From Afipia felis ATCC 53690 (GTDB taxonomy: Bacteria > Pseudomonadota > Alphaproteobacteria > Rhizobiales > Xanthobacteraceae), in contig NZ_KB375270.1 in the NCBI RefSeq assembly GCF_000314735.2, positions 744,001 to 808,000 of the forward strand: a stretch of 64,000 bases of DNA, read 5' to 3'. This document shows, one piece after another, positions 10,006-18,058 of this stretch. A program made the translations under genes and the position numbers. Position 1 is the stretch's first letter, and each line of letters starts with the position of its first letter. A model generated the notes under the pieces. That model had not been told where the DNA came from and searched no databases. It worked only from the letters and a program-made list of their open reading frames with translations.

Positions 10006-10638
10006 CTATCCGGCGTCGGGATTGAATCTGAATACGTTGAATTGGAACGATTGCTCGAATTGTCCGGGTGTTAAATGCTTGTGGTGTTTGCTGGCCACGA
10101 GCTCGAATTCCAGCCCGAGCTGCTTTTGAAGTAGGCTTGAATCATAACGCATTACGGGAAGTCCGCTGCAGTATTCCGGTCCATCGAGTGCGAACGTGCC
10201 GATGATCGCATGGCCGCCGGGTTTGAGAGACGATTTCAGTCTTTCGATATAGGCACAGATATCGTTCGGCTTAGTCAGAAAGTGGAGCGCCGCTCGATCG
10301 TGCCAAATATCGAACGCGGTCGCGGGCGTCCAGCGCGTCACGTCGGCAACGATCCACTCGACACGCCTTGCATCGTTGCCAATTCGCTTCTGCGAAGCCT
10401 CGAGCGCAGCTTCCGAAATGTCCAGAACGGTAATCCGTTCAATTCCTGCGGCGAGCAGGTGATCGACGAGGCACGACGACCCGCCACCGATATCGATGAT
10501 CGATGTGTCCTGGTTGATGCCGATATCGTGAAGCAATTCCAGAGAGGGAGAAGGTGTGGTTTGAAACCAACTCACTTCATCTGACGATTTTTGCTGATAG
10601 ACCGATTGCCAGTGATCTCTGGCGGATACGCTGTTCAT
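10006..10638 (-). CDS. Class I SAM-dependent methyltransferase
   Basis: Soluble methyltransferase of 210 residues with unknown substrate. N-terminal DHWQSVYQQKSSDEVSWFQ is typical of a small stand-alone family widespread in proteobacteria. Motif I for S-adenosylmethionine is SIIDIGGGSSCLVDHLL at about residues 44-60, followed by ITVLDISEAALEASQKR (acidic motif II) and WHDRAALHFL (motif IV region). I preferred the ATG at 10638 over one at 10695, which would add 19 hydrophilic residues. It stands alone and converges with the ABC operon 18 bases away. Confidence 0.85.
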   Translation of the reverse strand: MNSVSARDHWQSVYQQKSSDEVSWFQTTPSPSLELLHDIGINQDTSIIDIGGGSSCLVDHLLAAGIERITVLDISEAALEASQKRIGNDARRVEWIVADVTRWTPATAFDIWHDRAALHFLTKPNDICAYIERLKSSLKPGGHAIIGTFALDGPEYCSGLPVMRYDSSLLQKQLGLEFELVASKHHKHLTPGQFEQSFQFNVFRFNPDAG

Positions 10639-10701
10639 TGCAGGTATTTCTTCGTTTTGTGACGAATCTGAATTTAGCTCAAAACAAAAAATCATGACGG
10701 A

Positions 10702-10887
10702 TTATTTGTTGGGCTTCTTGTGTGCGCTTTTCTTCAAGGCGTTCTTCAGATCGAGCGGCACTTCGTGCCTTGTCAGGAGGTCCGAAATGGCCTCGTCGGC
10801 AAGCTCCTGTATCGTCGCCATCCTTTCGCGACCCAGAACCGTCAGTTCCTAGAACGTGTTTTGGTCAAACTCGATAAGCTTTCTCAT
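10702..10887 (-). pseudogene. Small conserved gene interrupted by an in-frame TAG
   Basis: The minus strand reads MRKLIEFDQNTF, then TAG at 10849-10851, then ELTVLGRERMATIQELADEA and on in the same frame to a TAA at 10702. The whole would be 61 residues. The two halves fit together as one basic, helix-forming protein resembling small ribbon-helix-helix-like proteins. The part after the stop has its own ATG at 10821 and could still give 39 residues ending KKSAHKKPNK. The family assignment is from memory of the motif ERMxTxQELADEA and is tentative. A sequencing error at one base would also explain it. Confidence 0.55.
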
Positions 10888-10997
10888 CGATGGTGTTTTT
10901 TCCGTTTCATAATAAGACCACGCTGTCTGAGTGAACAACATGCATCTCGCCCGGCGCTCCAAGGAGGCCGGGCTTTCACTTTCCGGCACAAACCGGT

Positions 10998-11252
10998 TCA
11001 CATGCGATCTTCCTTCTTCTTCGTATGTTTTTTCATGTGCTTGTGTGGGGCTGTCGCTGCGCCGGTTGTCATACCCTTGCTGCTCATGCTCGCATGGGGC
11101 ATGCCTGCGCCAGGTGATCTCGACATGTCATTCGACGAGCCCGCAGCAGGCGGATTCGGCACAATCGTGTCACCTTGAGGAGTTCCCGCCTGGGCGAATG
11201 CGCTTGCCGATGTCATCGATAGCAAGGCTGCCGCAACCAAAAGCTTTCTCAT
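10998..11252 (-). CDS. Small secreted protein, His/Lys-rich C-terminus
   Basis: An 84-residue exported protein of unknown function. The ATG at 11252 is preceded by GGAGAAAC and starts a signal peptide MRKLLVAAALLSMTSASAFAQA. The mature part is low in complexity: Pro/Ser/Gly/Met first, then a basic tail APHKHMKKHTKKKEDRM. The Met and His content could bind metal, but nothing proves it. It stands alone between the broken small gene and the zinc-knuckle gene. Confidence 0.65.
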   Translation of the reverse strand: MRKLLVAAALLSMTSASAFAQAGTPQGDTIVPNPPAAGSSNDMSRSPGAGMPHASMSSKGMTTGAATAPHKHMKKHTKKKEDRM

Positions 11253-11321
11253 GTCCGTTTCTCCGGTTCGAGGGGCGTAATTCAATCACCGGCCGGGCAC
11301 GACGTTCCGAAAGCGGAAACA

Positions 11322-11339
11322 AATCTGCTTGAGCAGATT
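11322..11339 (-). terminator. Perfect 8-bp inverted repeat, candidate terminator
   Basis: AATCTGCT-TG-AGCAGATT is a perfect palindrome. On the minus strand it lies about 60 bases after the stop of the gene at 11400 and is followed by TGTTT. It could also be an operator for the secreted-protein gene that starts at 11252. Confidence 0.35.
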
Positions 11340-11399
11340 AAGGGGCAAGGCTGGCCCGACGGGGGCACCAGCAGGTTCAAATTGTGCGTTTAGTCATCG

Positions 11400-11972
11400 T
11401 CACGCAGCGTCCATCGGTTCGCTGTTCATCACTTCAATCTCGACGTGCCGCGCATGCATTCCACGCATAGGCATCAGCGCGCCTATTCCGCCTTCAAAGC
11501 GGAACAGCATCGCGACTTCGGGAGCGACCGGCCTGGCGATTTCTACTTTTGGGAGCTGAAGCATCTGCCGGATGTACGGTAGATAAAAATTGGCCGCGCC
11601 AATGGTGGTGGACACATCATGTTCTGAGTTGGATTGGCCGGTGTTGCCACATGCCTCGCATCCGCAGTTCCAATCGGGACACAAGTGAATGTTGCCGCGG
11701 CCATCGCAAACGGGACACCTATCCAGCGGAGCCAGCAGGCGCGGCAGTTTGAAAGAAGGAGCCTGATACGTTGTTATTTCCGCGTCTTTCAGTGGTGCCT
11801 CGGGATCTTTAACCGGGAAATCGGCTGGTGCAGCATCAACATCGAAACGCCTGTCGATGCGGACGATGATGTGTCCGTTCGTGGCGTAAGTGAAGGCGCC
11901 CACCGTAAACGGCTTGGTCAGGTAGTATCGATCGTTATCGCGGCTGCAAAACGCCTCAAGATCGATTCTCAT
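11400..11972 (-). CDS. Hypothetical protein with CxxC zinc knuckle; possible sliding-clamp-like fold
   Basis: A 190-residue protein of unknown function. The N-terminus (MRIDLEAFCSRDNDRYYLTK, then FTYATNGHIIVRID) resembles phage proteins related to the DNA polymerase sliding clamp, where a YYL...TDGH pattern is common. The middle holds CPVCDGRGNIHLCPDWNCGC and EACGNTG, a DnaJ-like zinc-binding set of cysteines. The C-terminus (FRFEGGIGALMPMRG) also fits a clamp-like strand. The clamp relation is a pattern impression only. I chose the ATG at 11972; one lies 6 bases further upstream. No operon partner is visible. Confidence 0.6.
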   Translation of the reverse strand: MRIDLEAFCSRDNDRYYLTKPFTVGAFTYATNGHIIVRIDRRFDVDAAPADFPVKDPEAPLKDAEITTYQAPSFKLPRLLAPLDRCPVCDGRGNIHLCPDWNCGCEACGNTGQSNSEHDVSTTIGAANFYLPYIRQMLQLPKVEIARPVAPEVAMLFRFEGGIGALMPMRGMHARHVEIEVMNSEPMDAA

Positions 11973-12047
11973 GATCAAATCCCTTGTCTTCGATACTCTT
12001 GCCGCACCGAAAGAAACCCGTCGTTCCCTTCACCGTTCGCGCTGCTC

Positions 12048-12371
12048 CTAATACAGCCCCATGCTCACGGCCGCGCTCATTGCAATAATGAGCAGAACGA
12101 GAAATCCGATAAGTGCAAATACAAAATCGAGTTGTTTGATAAATGCGATCGTCATTACTGAGACTCTCGCAATAGGGAGAAAAAGGAAAAGGGCGATTCC
12201 AATGTTGATTAGTCGCGTGCTCAATATCGAATTTGATGAGGTGAATGAGATCGTCATGCCGGACGCGATAATCGCGCATGCGGCCATCGTTCCCCAACTG
12301 AGAAGGTTAGCGAGAAACGTTTCCAGATTTTTGCGTCCAAAGAAATCGGAAGTGTCATTTTCCTGATTCAT
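12048..12371 (-). CDS. DUF1634 family membrane protein
   Basis: A 107-residue inner-membrane protein with three predicted TM segments (LSWGTMAACAIIASGMTI, LINIGIALFLFLPIARVSV and FALIGFLVLLIIAMSAAV). The small three-TM DUF1634 family is commonly encoded next to TauE/SafE permeases, as here: its ATG overlaps the stop of the TauE/SafE gene by 4 bases, so the two are translationally coupled. The role is unknown; an accessory subunit of the permease is likely. Confidence 0.75.
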   Translation of the reverse strand: MNQENDTSDFFGRKNLETFLANLLSWGTMAACAIIASGMTISFTSSNSILSTRLINIGIALFLFLPIARVSVMTIAFIKQLDFVFALIGFLVLLIIAMSAAVSMGLY

Positions 12372-13216
12372 AGTTCGCCCCCAAGAGCCAGCAAGGTCAT
12401 TTGAAAGGCCAATGCAACAAGCACGACGACGAAGAAGAGGCGGGTTCTTTCCCCTGAAAGGGACATGAGCAGTTTTCCACCAAGCACGGCGCCCAGCACC
12501 GAGCCTAGTGCTATGGGGGCTGCAAGCCCTGGATGAATGTCGCCGCGGACAAAATAAGCGGCGGCGCTTGCCGCAGCTGTTACACCGATCATGAAATTCG
12601 ATGTGGCCGATGATACTTTGATCGGAAGGCGTAAGGCGGCATCCATCGCTGGGATTTTCAGAACGCCGCTTCCTATGCCCAGCAGCGCGGACAGCAGGCC
12701 GGCTCCATACATAAATCCAAGGCCGAGCGGGACGCGTTGAACGCGATACTGAATTGTTCCCCCATCTTGAGATGGATAGCTGGAATGCAGCCGTAGCAAT
12801 GTGGCCACATCTCGCATGGCAGCCGAGTTTATCGTTTCAGCAATGTCTTGTCGCTTGGCCAGCATCTGTTTTGCTGAAACGATGAGAATAAAGGCAAAGA
12901 GGCCATAGAGAATCTGGTTTGAGAGCAAGCCGCTTAATGCAACGCCGCTTAGAGCTCCAATCGTCGTGGCTACCTCCAATACGATAGCAACACGGATGTT
13001 TGTGAACCCGTCGCGGAGGAAAGGGGCAGCGCTGGCGCAAGAACACGCAATAACGGAGACCAGGGACGCCGCAATGGCGAGATGAACATTGAGGCCGAAC
13101 GCCGTGGTCAGGATGGGCACAATGAAAATTCCACTCGCCATCCCTAGAGCGCCGCCCAAGGCGCTTGCTCCGAGTGACGTAAGGAATAGCAGTGCTGAGA
13201 GGCCGCTATTTACCAT
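12368..13216 (-). CDS. TauE/SafE (TSUP) family sulfite/organic anion exporter
   Basis: Inner-membrane permease of 282 residues from the ATG at 13216 (MVNSGLSALLFLTSLGASALG). An upstream in-frame start at 13486 would add 90 non-membrane residues and run across the divergent regulator's promoter and start. The two TSUP repeats are visible: ALGMASGIFIVPILTTAFG near the N-terminus and LLGIGSGVLKIPAMDAAL in the second half. The family exports sulfite, sulfoacetate or related C2 anions, or brings in sulfur compounds. It forms an operon with the DUF1634 gene and is divergent from a Crp/Fnr regulator. Confidence 0.9.
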   Translation of the reverse strand: MVNSGLSALLFLTSLGASALGGALGMASGIFIVPILTTAFGLNVHLAIAASLVSVIACSCASAAPFLRDGFTNIRVAIVLEVATTIGALSGVALSGLLSNQILYGLFAFILIVSAKQMLAKRQDIAETINSAAMRDVATLLRLHSSYPSQDGGTIQYRVQRVPLGLGFMYGAGLLSALLGIGSGVLKIPAMDAALRLPIKVSSATSNFMIGVTAAASAAAYFVRGDIHPGLAAPIALGSVLGAVLGGKLLMSLSGERTRLFFVVVLVALAFQMTLLALGGEL

Positions 13217-13313
13217 GCGTAATGTCCGCGATATGACGACGATGCTTTGGATCGCCGCCTTGAGAGGTGGGAATCCGCAGCTTCTTGGTACGGGGTGACG
13301 AACATTCCGGATA

Positions 13314-13348
13314 GGCAATATATTGCCGATCTGGTGAGATAGATCGGC
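13314..13348. promoter_or_regulatory. Two adjoining palindromes between TauE operon and Crp/Fnr gene
   Basis: GGCAATATATTGCC at 13314-13327 is a perfect 14-bp palindrome. It overlaps by 3 bases a second inverted repeat, GCCGATCT at 13325-13332 and AGATCGGC at 13341-13348, with an 8-base loop. Both lie in the 173-base gap between divergent starts at 13216 and 13390, where a Crp-type dimer could bind to control both genes. Confidence 0.5.
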
Positions 13349-13389
13349 CTGATGTGTGGTGCGCTCTCTATGAAAGAGGAAAGTGGCGC

Positions 13390-14154
13390 ATGAACGAGAG
13401 ATCGAAATCTTCAGCAAGGGGAGCCTCGGAGAAGCCTGCCGGGGCAATGCTGATGCCGATGGATCGCATCGGCCGTTCAGGGCCACCGCCGATCTTCCGC
13501 AACTTGACGCCTTCCGAAGTTGAATCGATTGTTCAGGAAAGCAAGCAACTGATTATCTATCGGGGCGAGTCTCTCTTTAAACAAGGTGCGCCACAGGACG
13601 GCATCTACGTTGTAGAAACCGGGCGCATCAAGGTATTTTACGTTGATCCGTCGGGACGTGAAATCACGCTTGCATACTGGCACAGTGGAAATTTCGTCGG
13701 CGGGCCCGATGTATTCGAGGGTGGCAATCACGTTTGGTCCGGAAAGGCCTCGCAAAATAGCCGGCTTCTCCACATTCCCGGCGTCACGCTTCGCAAAAAG
13801 GTGAAAGACATTCCCTCGCTTGCGATCAATGTGATCGAAGGTCTGAGCTTTAAGGGACGATGCTACTCCGCGCTGGCGCAAATGCTTGGCACGAATTCTC
13901 CAGCTCAACGTCTGGCCTATCTCATTTCGCACCTTGGCGACCTTTATGGCCTCGATGGACCTGAAGGCAGGATGATTGAAGCGCAATTTTCACATGCCGC
14001 GCTTGCTGGCATGATCGGCGTAACGAGACAGGCGGTGACGACAAATTTAAAGCGCTTCGCAGAGCTTGGGATCATTGCGTTAGATTCGGCAGGGATCATC
14101 GTGAAGAAGCCCCACGTCCTTGACGAGATTAAGAGCGGATTTTCCAGCTTCTAA
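13390..14154 (+). CDS. Crp/Fnr family transcription regulator
   Basis: A 254-residue regulator. The ATG at 13390 follows GAGGAAA; an in-frame start at 13354 would run through the promoter. The cyclic-nucleotide-binding-like beta-roll is at about residues 45-150 (ESLFKQGAPQDGIYVVETGRIKVF). A C-terminal winged helix carries the recognition helix in AALAGMIGVTRQAVTTNLKRF. No N-terminal cysteine cluster of the Fnr type is seen, so it is not an obvious oxygen sensor; the effector is unknown. It is divergent from the TauE/SafE-DUF1634 operon, which is its likely target. Confidence 0.88.
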   Translation: MNERSKSSARGASEKPAGAMLMPMDRIGRSGPPPIFRNLTPSEVESIVQESKQLIIYRGESLFKQGAPQDGIYVVETGRIKVFYVDPSGREITLAYWHSGNFVGGPDVFEGGNHVWSGKASQNSRLLHIPGVTLRKKVKDIPSLAINVIEGLSFKGRCYSALAQMLGTNSPAQRLAYLISHLGDLYGLDGPEGRMIEAQFSHAALAGMIGVTRQAVTTNLKRFAELGIIALDSAGIIVKKPHVLDEIKSGFSSF

Positions 14155-14452
14155 AGTCGCTAGGCTGATCGGACAGCACCCCCGCCTTTTGGCTGGTCCG
14201 ACAGCTCCGTTGGTTCGAGAGTGTCGTTTTCCGCACAGGAGCGGCGTGTTGGGCAAATAGCCAGCGCCGCCGAGCAAGCCTTTCTGGACAACAGCCGCCT
14301 TTCTGGCTGATATATCGTGATCGTATGATCATGGGCTCGGGGTCGTTCTCCTGGAATATCTTGGTTGGATAACGAGTTGAGACGCGGTGCTGACACCGTG
14401 ACGTATTGACGTGCGGCCACTATCGTAGCGGTCGCTACAGGGAGGGGTACCC
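14155..14452. other. Intergenic region with an imperfect direct repeat
   Basis: No gene is visible here. Two similar segments occur at 14171-14196 and 14286-14309 (GGACA..., CCGCCTT..., GGCTG). The second copy contains CAGCC and GGCTG arms around an 8-base loop, like a small interspersed palindromic repeat. The ribosome site for the next gene is AGGGAGGGG at 14440-14448. Confidence 0.35.
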
Positions 14453-15439
14453 ATGAAGTCTGGTCGAAACGCGGCCCGTAGATATTTCCTTGGCATGGTT
14501 GGTGCCGCCTGCCTGGGAGTTCTCGCGGTCCCGGCCCAAGCGCAGCAGCCGCTTGAACTGAAGATCATGGCCCCGGCCAATCCGGGCGGCGGCTGGGATC
14601 AGACCGCGCGCTCGATGCAGCAGGCGCTGGTCGCCTCGGGTATCGCCCGCAGCGTGCAGGTTACCAACGTCGGGGGCGCCGGTGGTGCGGTCGGCATCGC
14701 TCAGTTCGTCAACTCGGCGAAGGGTGACGGCAGCCAGTTGATGGTCAACGGTTTCGTCATGGTCGGCGCGCTGGCGATGAACAAATCGCCGGTCACGCTA
14801 GATCAGGTGACGCCGATCGCGCGGCTCACCGATGAGTATCAGGTGATGGTCGTTCCGGCGAATTCGCCGATCAAGAATGTCAAGGACCTCGGGGATGCAC
14901 TGAAAGCGAACATCGCAAAGGTGACGTTCGCGGGCGGGTCGGCCGGCGGCATCGACCACATCATGGCGGCGCTGTTCGCCGGCTCCGTCGGCGCTGATGC
15001 GGCCAAGGTGAATTATGTGCCGTTTTCCGGCGGCGGTGAATCGCTCGCCGCGATCCTCGGTGGCAAGGTGACGGCGGGCATCTCCGGCTATAGCGAGTAC
15101 GAAGGCCAGATCAAGTCCGGCAAGCTGCGTGCCATCGGCATCACCTCGAACGAGCGGCGGGCTGGCATCGACATCCCGACCTTCAAGGAGCAGGGGATCG
15201 ATCTGGTTCTGGCGAACTGGCGGTCGGTCGTCGCTCCGCCCGGCATCACGCCCGAGCAGCAGAAGGTTCTGGCGGACGCCATCGACCGTCTTGTGAAGTC
15301 GCCGGCATGGAAGGAAGTGCTGGCCCAGAAGGGCTGGGAGGACGCTTATCTACCCGGCGATGCGTTCGCGGATTTCCTGAAGAAGGAGACGGTGCGCGTG
15401 AACGGGGTTCTGAAATCCATTGGCCTTGTGAAGTCATGA
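14453..15439 (+). CDS. tctC: Tripartite tricarboxylate transporter substrate-binding protein
   Basis: A periplasmic binding protein of 328 residues of the Bug/TctC family. The signal peptide carries an Arg pair and ends near VPAQAQQ. The mature start LELKIMAPANPGGGWDQTAR carries the family's PGGGWD ligand loop. Further motifs are VTFAGGSAGGIDHIMAALFA and VNYVPFSGGGESLAAILGG. Its stop overlaps the tctB start by 4 bases (ATGA), and tctA follows. The ligand is a carboxylate in known members but cannot be named here. Confidence 0.92.
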   Translation: MKSGRNAARRYFLGMVGAACLGVLAVPAQAQQPLELKIMAPANPGGGWDQTARSMQQALVASGIARSVQVTNVGGAGGAVGIAQFVNSAKGDGSQLMVNGFVMVGALAMNKSPVTLDQVTPIARLTDEYQVMVVPANSPIKNVKDLGDALKANIAKVTFAGGSAGGIDHIMAALFAGSVGADAAKVNYVPFSGGGESLAAILGGKVTAGISGYSEYEGQIKSGKLRAIGITSNERRAGIDIPTFKEQGIDLVLANWRSVVAPPGITPEQQKVLADAIDRLVKSPAWKEVLAQKGWEDAYLPGDAFADFLKKETVRVNGVLKSIGLVKS

Positions 15440-15933
15440 CCACGGACAGCGGCGCGCAGGAGAGGGGCCCCGCGCGGCGCGGGGTGGATTGGGCAGGCGT
15501 CGCCATTGCTGCGGCGTTGGCGTTGCTTGCAATGGTGATCGCCCTTGATGCGATGGGCATTCAGGCGAATGTCACTTACGGCATGGGCCCGGAGGCCATA
15601 CCGATCGTCATTGCCATCGGTCTCGGCGTGCTGGCGATCGGCAATCTGGTCAATGCGCTGCGGGGTGATTTTCCCGAGCGTGAGCACATGGACTTTCGTC
15701 CTGTTGGTCTCGTGCTCGCCGGTCTTGCGATAATGATTGCGATCATCGGTTTGGGAGGTGGCTTCATTCCTGCGATGACCGTGTTGTTCGCGGCGACCGC
15801 CACCGCCTTCGGACGGCGCGCCATCCTCACTGATCTTGTCATCGGCTTTGTCATCGGCACCATTATTTACATCGCCTTCAGTCGTCTTCTCACTCTTAGC
15901 CTTCCCGCGGGCCCGATCGAGCGCCTGTTCTAG
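15436..15933 (+). CDS. tctB: Tripartite tricarboxylate transporter small membrane subunit
   Basis: Small inner-membrane subunit of 165 residues with about four TM segments, including GVDWAGVAIAAALALLAMVIAL, LVLAGLAIMIAIIGLG and LVIGFVIGTIIYIAF. The ATG at 15436 was chosen because it overlaps the tctC stop and is followed by a normal N-terminus. An upstream start at 15307 lies well within tctC. TctB is poorly conserved, and the assignment rests on size, topology and position between tctC and tctA. Confidence 0.88.
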   Translation: MTTDSGAQERGPARRGVDWAGVAIAAALALLAMVIALDAMGIQANVTYGMGPEAIPIVIAIGLGVLAIGNLVNALRGDFPEREHMDFRPVGLVLAGLAIMIAIIGLGGGFIPAMTVLFAATATAFGRRAILTDLVIGFVIGTIIYIAFSRLLTLSLPAGPIERLF

Positions 15934-15957
15934 GTCACTTATCTAAGGATTGTTGGC

Positions 15958-17457
15958 ATGGATACATTCGCCGCGCTGGCCCACGGCATGGCCGTTGCCC
16001 TGCAGCCGATGAACCTTCTGTTCGCGCTGATCGGCGTGTTCCTCGGGACGGCGGTCGGCGTGTTGCCGGGTATCGGACCTGCGCTCACTGTCGCGCTGCT
16101 GCTACCGGTCACCTATAAACTCGATCCCGGCGGCTCGCTGATCATGTTCGCCGGCATCTACTATGGCGGCATGTATGGCGGCTCGACCACAGCGATCCTG
16201 ATCAACACGCCGGGTGAAAGCGCGTCGATGGCGACGGCGCTCGAAGGCAACAAGATGGCCAAGGCCGGTCGCGGCGGTCCTGCGCTGGCGACGGCCGCGA
16301 TCGGATCGTTTGTGGCAGGAACGTTGGCGACAATTGGCCTTGCGTTCGTTGCTCCTTACCTCGTGGATGTTGCGGTCAAGTTCGGGCCGGAGGATTACTT
16401 CGCGCTGATGGTGGTCGCGTTCGTCACGGTCTCGGCAACATTTGGCGACTCACCGGTGCGCGGATTGACCAGCCTGTTCATCGGTCTGACGCTTGGTCTT
16501 GTGGGTATCGACAAACTGACCGGGCAACCGCGGCTGTCATTCGGTGTCCCGGAGCTGCTTGACGGCGTCGAGGTGACGACATTGGCGGTCGGCCTGTTTG
16601 CGGTCGGCGAGGCGCTTTATGTCGTCTCGCGGCGACATCAGGCGGAGGAGAAAATCGAGGCGGTGCGCGGCTCGCTCTGGATGACGAAGGAAGACTGGAA
16701 GCGCTCATGGAAGCCATGGCTGCGCGGCTTCGGCTTTGGTTTTCCTATCGGTGCGTTGCCGGCGGGCGGGGCTGAAATTCCAACCTTCCTGTCCTATTCG
16801 GCCGAGCGCCGCCTGACCGCGCATCCCGAGGAATTCGGCAAGGGCGCGATCGAAGGCGTCGCCGGACCCGAAGCCGCGAACAATGCTTCCGCTGCCGGCA
16901 CGCTGGTGCCATTGTTGACGCTCGGCCTGCCGACATCGGCGACGGCGGCGATGATGTTGGCGGGATTCCAGCAATATGGGTTGAATCCGGGGCCGCTGCT
17001 GTTTGCGGAGCGGCCCGATCTGGTGTGGGGCCTGATCGCGAGTTTGTTCATCGCCAACACGATGCTGCTGGTGCTGAACTTGCCGCTGGTCGGCCTGTGG
17101 GTGCGGTTGCTGGCAATTCCGCAGCCGTGGCTCTACGCCGGTATTCTCGTGTTCGCGACGATGGGTACGATTGCCGCGAAGCCCTCGGTGGTCGAACTGA
17201 CCATGCTGACCGGCTTTGGCGTGATGGGCTTTCTGATGCGCCGCTACGATTTTCCGATCGCGCCTGTGGTGGTGGGGCTGATCCTCGGTCCGCTCGCGGA
17301 GAGCCAGTTGCGACGAGCACTGTCGATCAGTCTCGGCGATCCGATGACGCTGGTGCAAAGCCCGATTTCGGCGACGCTGCTAGGCCTCGCCTGCGTCGCG
17401 CTGGTTGCACCTTTCGTTTTGAAGAACATGAGCCGGTTCAAGGCGACAGAGGACTAA
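15958..17457 (+). CDS. tctA: Tripartite tricarboxylate transporter large membrane subunit
   Basis: A 499-residue inner-membrane carrier with about 12 TM segments, driven by an ion gradient. Family signatures are [20 protein letters not shown] near residue 40, [20 protein letters not shown] near residue 65 and the second-half repeat [20 protein letters not shown]. The start ATG at 15958 lies 24 bases after tctB with AAGGA upstream. It completes the tctCBA operon. Confidence 0.95.
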   Translation: MDTFAALAHGMAVALQPMNLLFALIGVFLGTAVGVLPGIGPALTVALLLPVTYKLDPGGSLIMFAGIYYGGMYGGSTTAILINTPGESASMATALEGNKMAKAGRGGPALATAAIGSFVAGTLATIGLAFVAPYLVDVAVKFGPEDYFALMVVAFVTVSATFGDSPVRGLTSLFIGLTLGLVGIDKLTGQPRLSFGVPELLDGVEVTTLAVGLFAVGEALYVVSRRHQAEEKIEAVRGSLWMTKEDWKRSWKPWLRGFGFGFPIGALPAGGAEIPTFLSYSAERRLTAHPEEFGKGAIEGVAGPEAANNASAAGTLVPLLTLGLPTSATAAMMLAGFQQYGLNPGPLLFAERPDLVWGLIASLFIANTMLLVLNLPLVGLWVRLLAIPQPWLYAGILVFATMGTIAAKPSVVELTMLTGFGVMGFLMRRYDFPIAPVVVGLILGPLAESQLRRALSISLGDPMTLVQSPISATLLGLACVALVAPFVLKNMSRFKATED

Positions 17458-17576
17458 CCGCCATTGGCAGCCGCTCATGATGAAGGCGGGCAATGTTCCT
17501 GCTCCATGGCCATCTTTTGATTGCAGCGCCGGTGCTGCTGTCTGTATGACGGTGCGCGGCAACGTTGGACACGGAT

Positions 17577-17879
17577 ATGAGCGACCAGAACGACGATTAC
17601 GTCTATGACGAGGCAACCGGCGAGTGGCGGCCCGCTTCCGAAATCGCTGCAGAGAAGGCCAGGGCTGCTGAAGTTCGCGACGCCTCTGGCAACGCTCTCG
17701 CGGATGGCGACTCCGTCGTTCTGATCAAAGATCTCAAGGTCAAGGGTGCAGGGCAGACGCTCAAGCAGGGAACGGTCATCAGGTCGATCCGGCTCACGGA
17801 CAACCCTGAAGAGATCGACTGCCGACATGAGACGATCAAAGGCTTGGTGTTGCGCACCGAATTCGTGCGCAAGCGCTGA
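17577..17879 (+). CDS. PhnA-domain protein (YjdM-like)
   Basis: A 100-residue cytoplasmic protein. The C-terminal 60 residues match the PhnA domain: DSVVLIKDLKVKGAGQTLKQ, then EIDC and the ending LRTEFVRKR. The usual N-terminal zinc ribbon is absent, replaced by YVYDEATGEWRPASEIAAEK with no cysteines. Despite the name the family is not known to cleave phosphonates. The ATG at 17577 is used; a TTG 12 bases earlier is also possible. It lies just before tRNA-Ser on the opposite strand. Confidence 0.82.
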   Translation: MSDQNDDYVYDEATGEWRPASEIAAEKARAAEVRDASGNALADGDSVVLIKDLKVKGAGQTLKQGTVIRSIRLTDNPEEIDCRHETIKGLVLRTEFVRKR

Positions 17880-17896
17880 TCAAGCATGGCGGCTTA

Positions 17897-17986
<90 letters not shown>

Positions 17987-18039
17987 GTCTCGCAATTTCA
18001 AGCAGTTAGCAGAATGTTCGAGAGAACAAAACTGGAAAT

Positions 18040-18058
18040 TGGCACCGAATTGGCACCC
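18040..18058 (+). promoter_or_regulatory. Pair of TTGGCACC repeats near attachment site (candidate integrase arm sites)
   Basis: TTGGCACC occurs at 18040-18047 and 18051-18058, separated by GAA. The same pair, with one more A in the spacer, lies near the other end of the element at 34850-34869. Paired direct repeats near both att cores are the usual form of tyrosine-integrase arm-type binding sites. The second copy reaches the integrase stop codon. Confidence 0.55.

Noticed and set aside
13217..13486. A 90-residue N-terminal extension of the TauE/SafE protein
   Set aside because: It crosses the divergent promoter region and the Crp/Fnr start, and contains no membrane segment.
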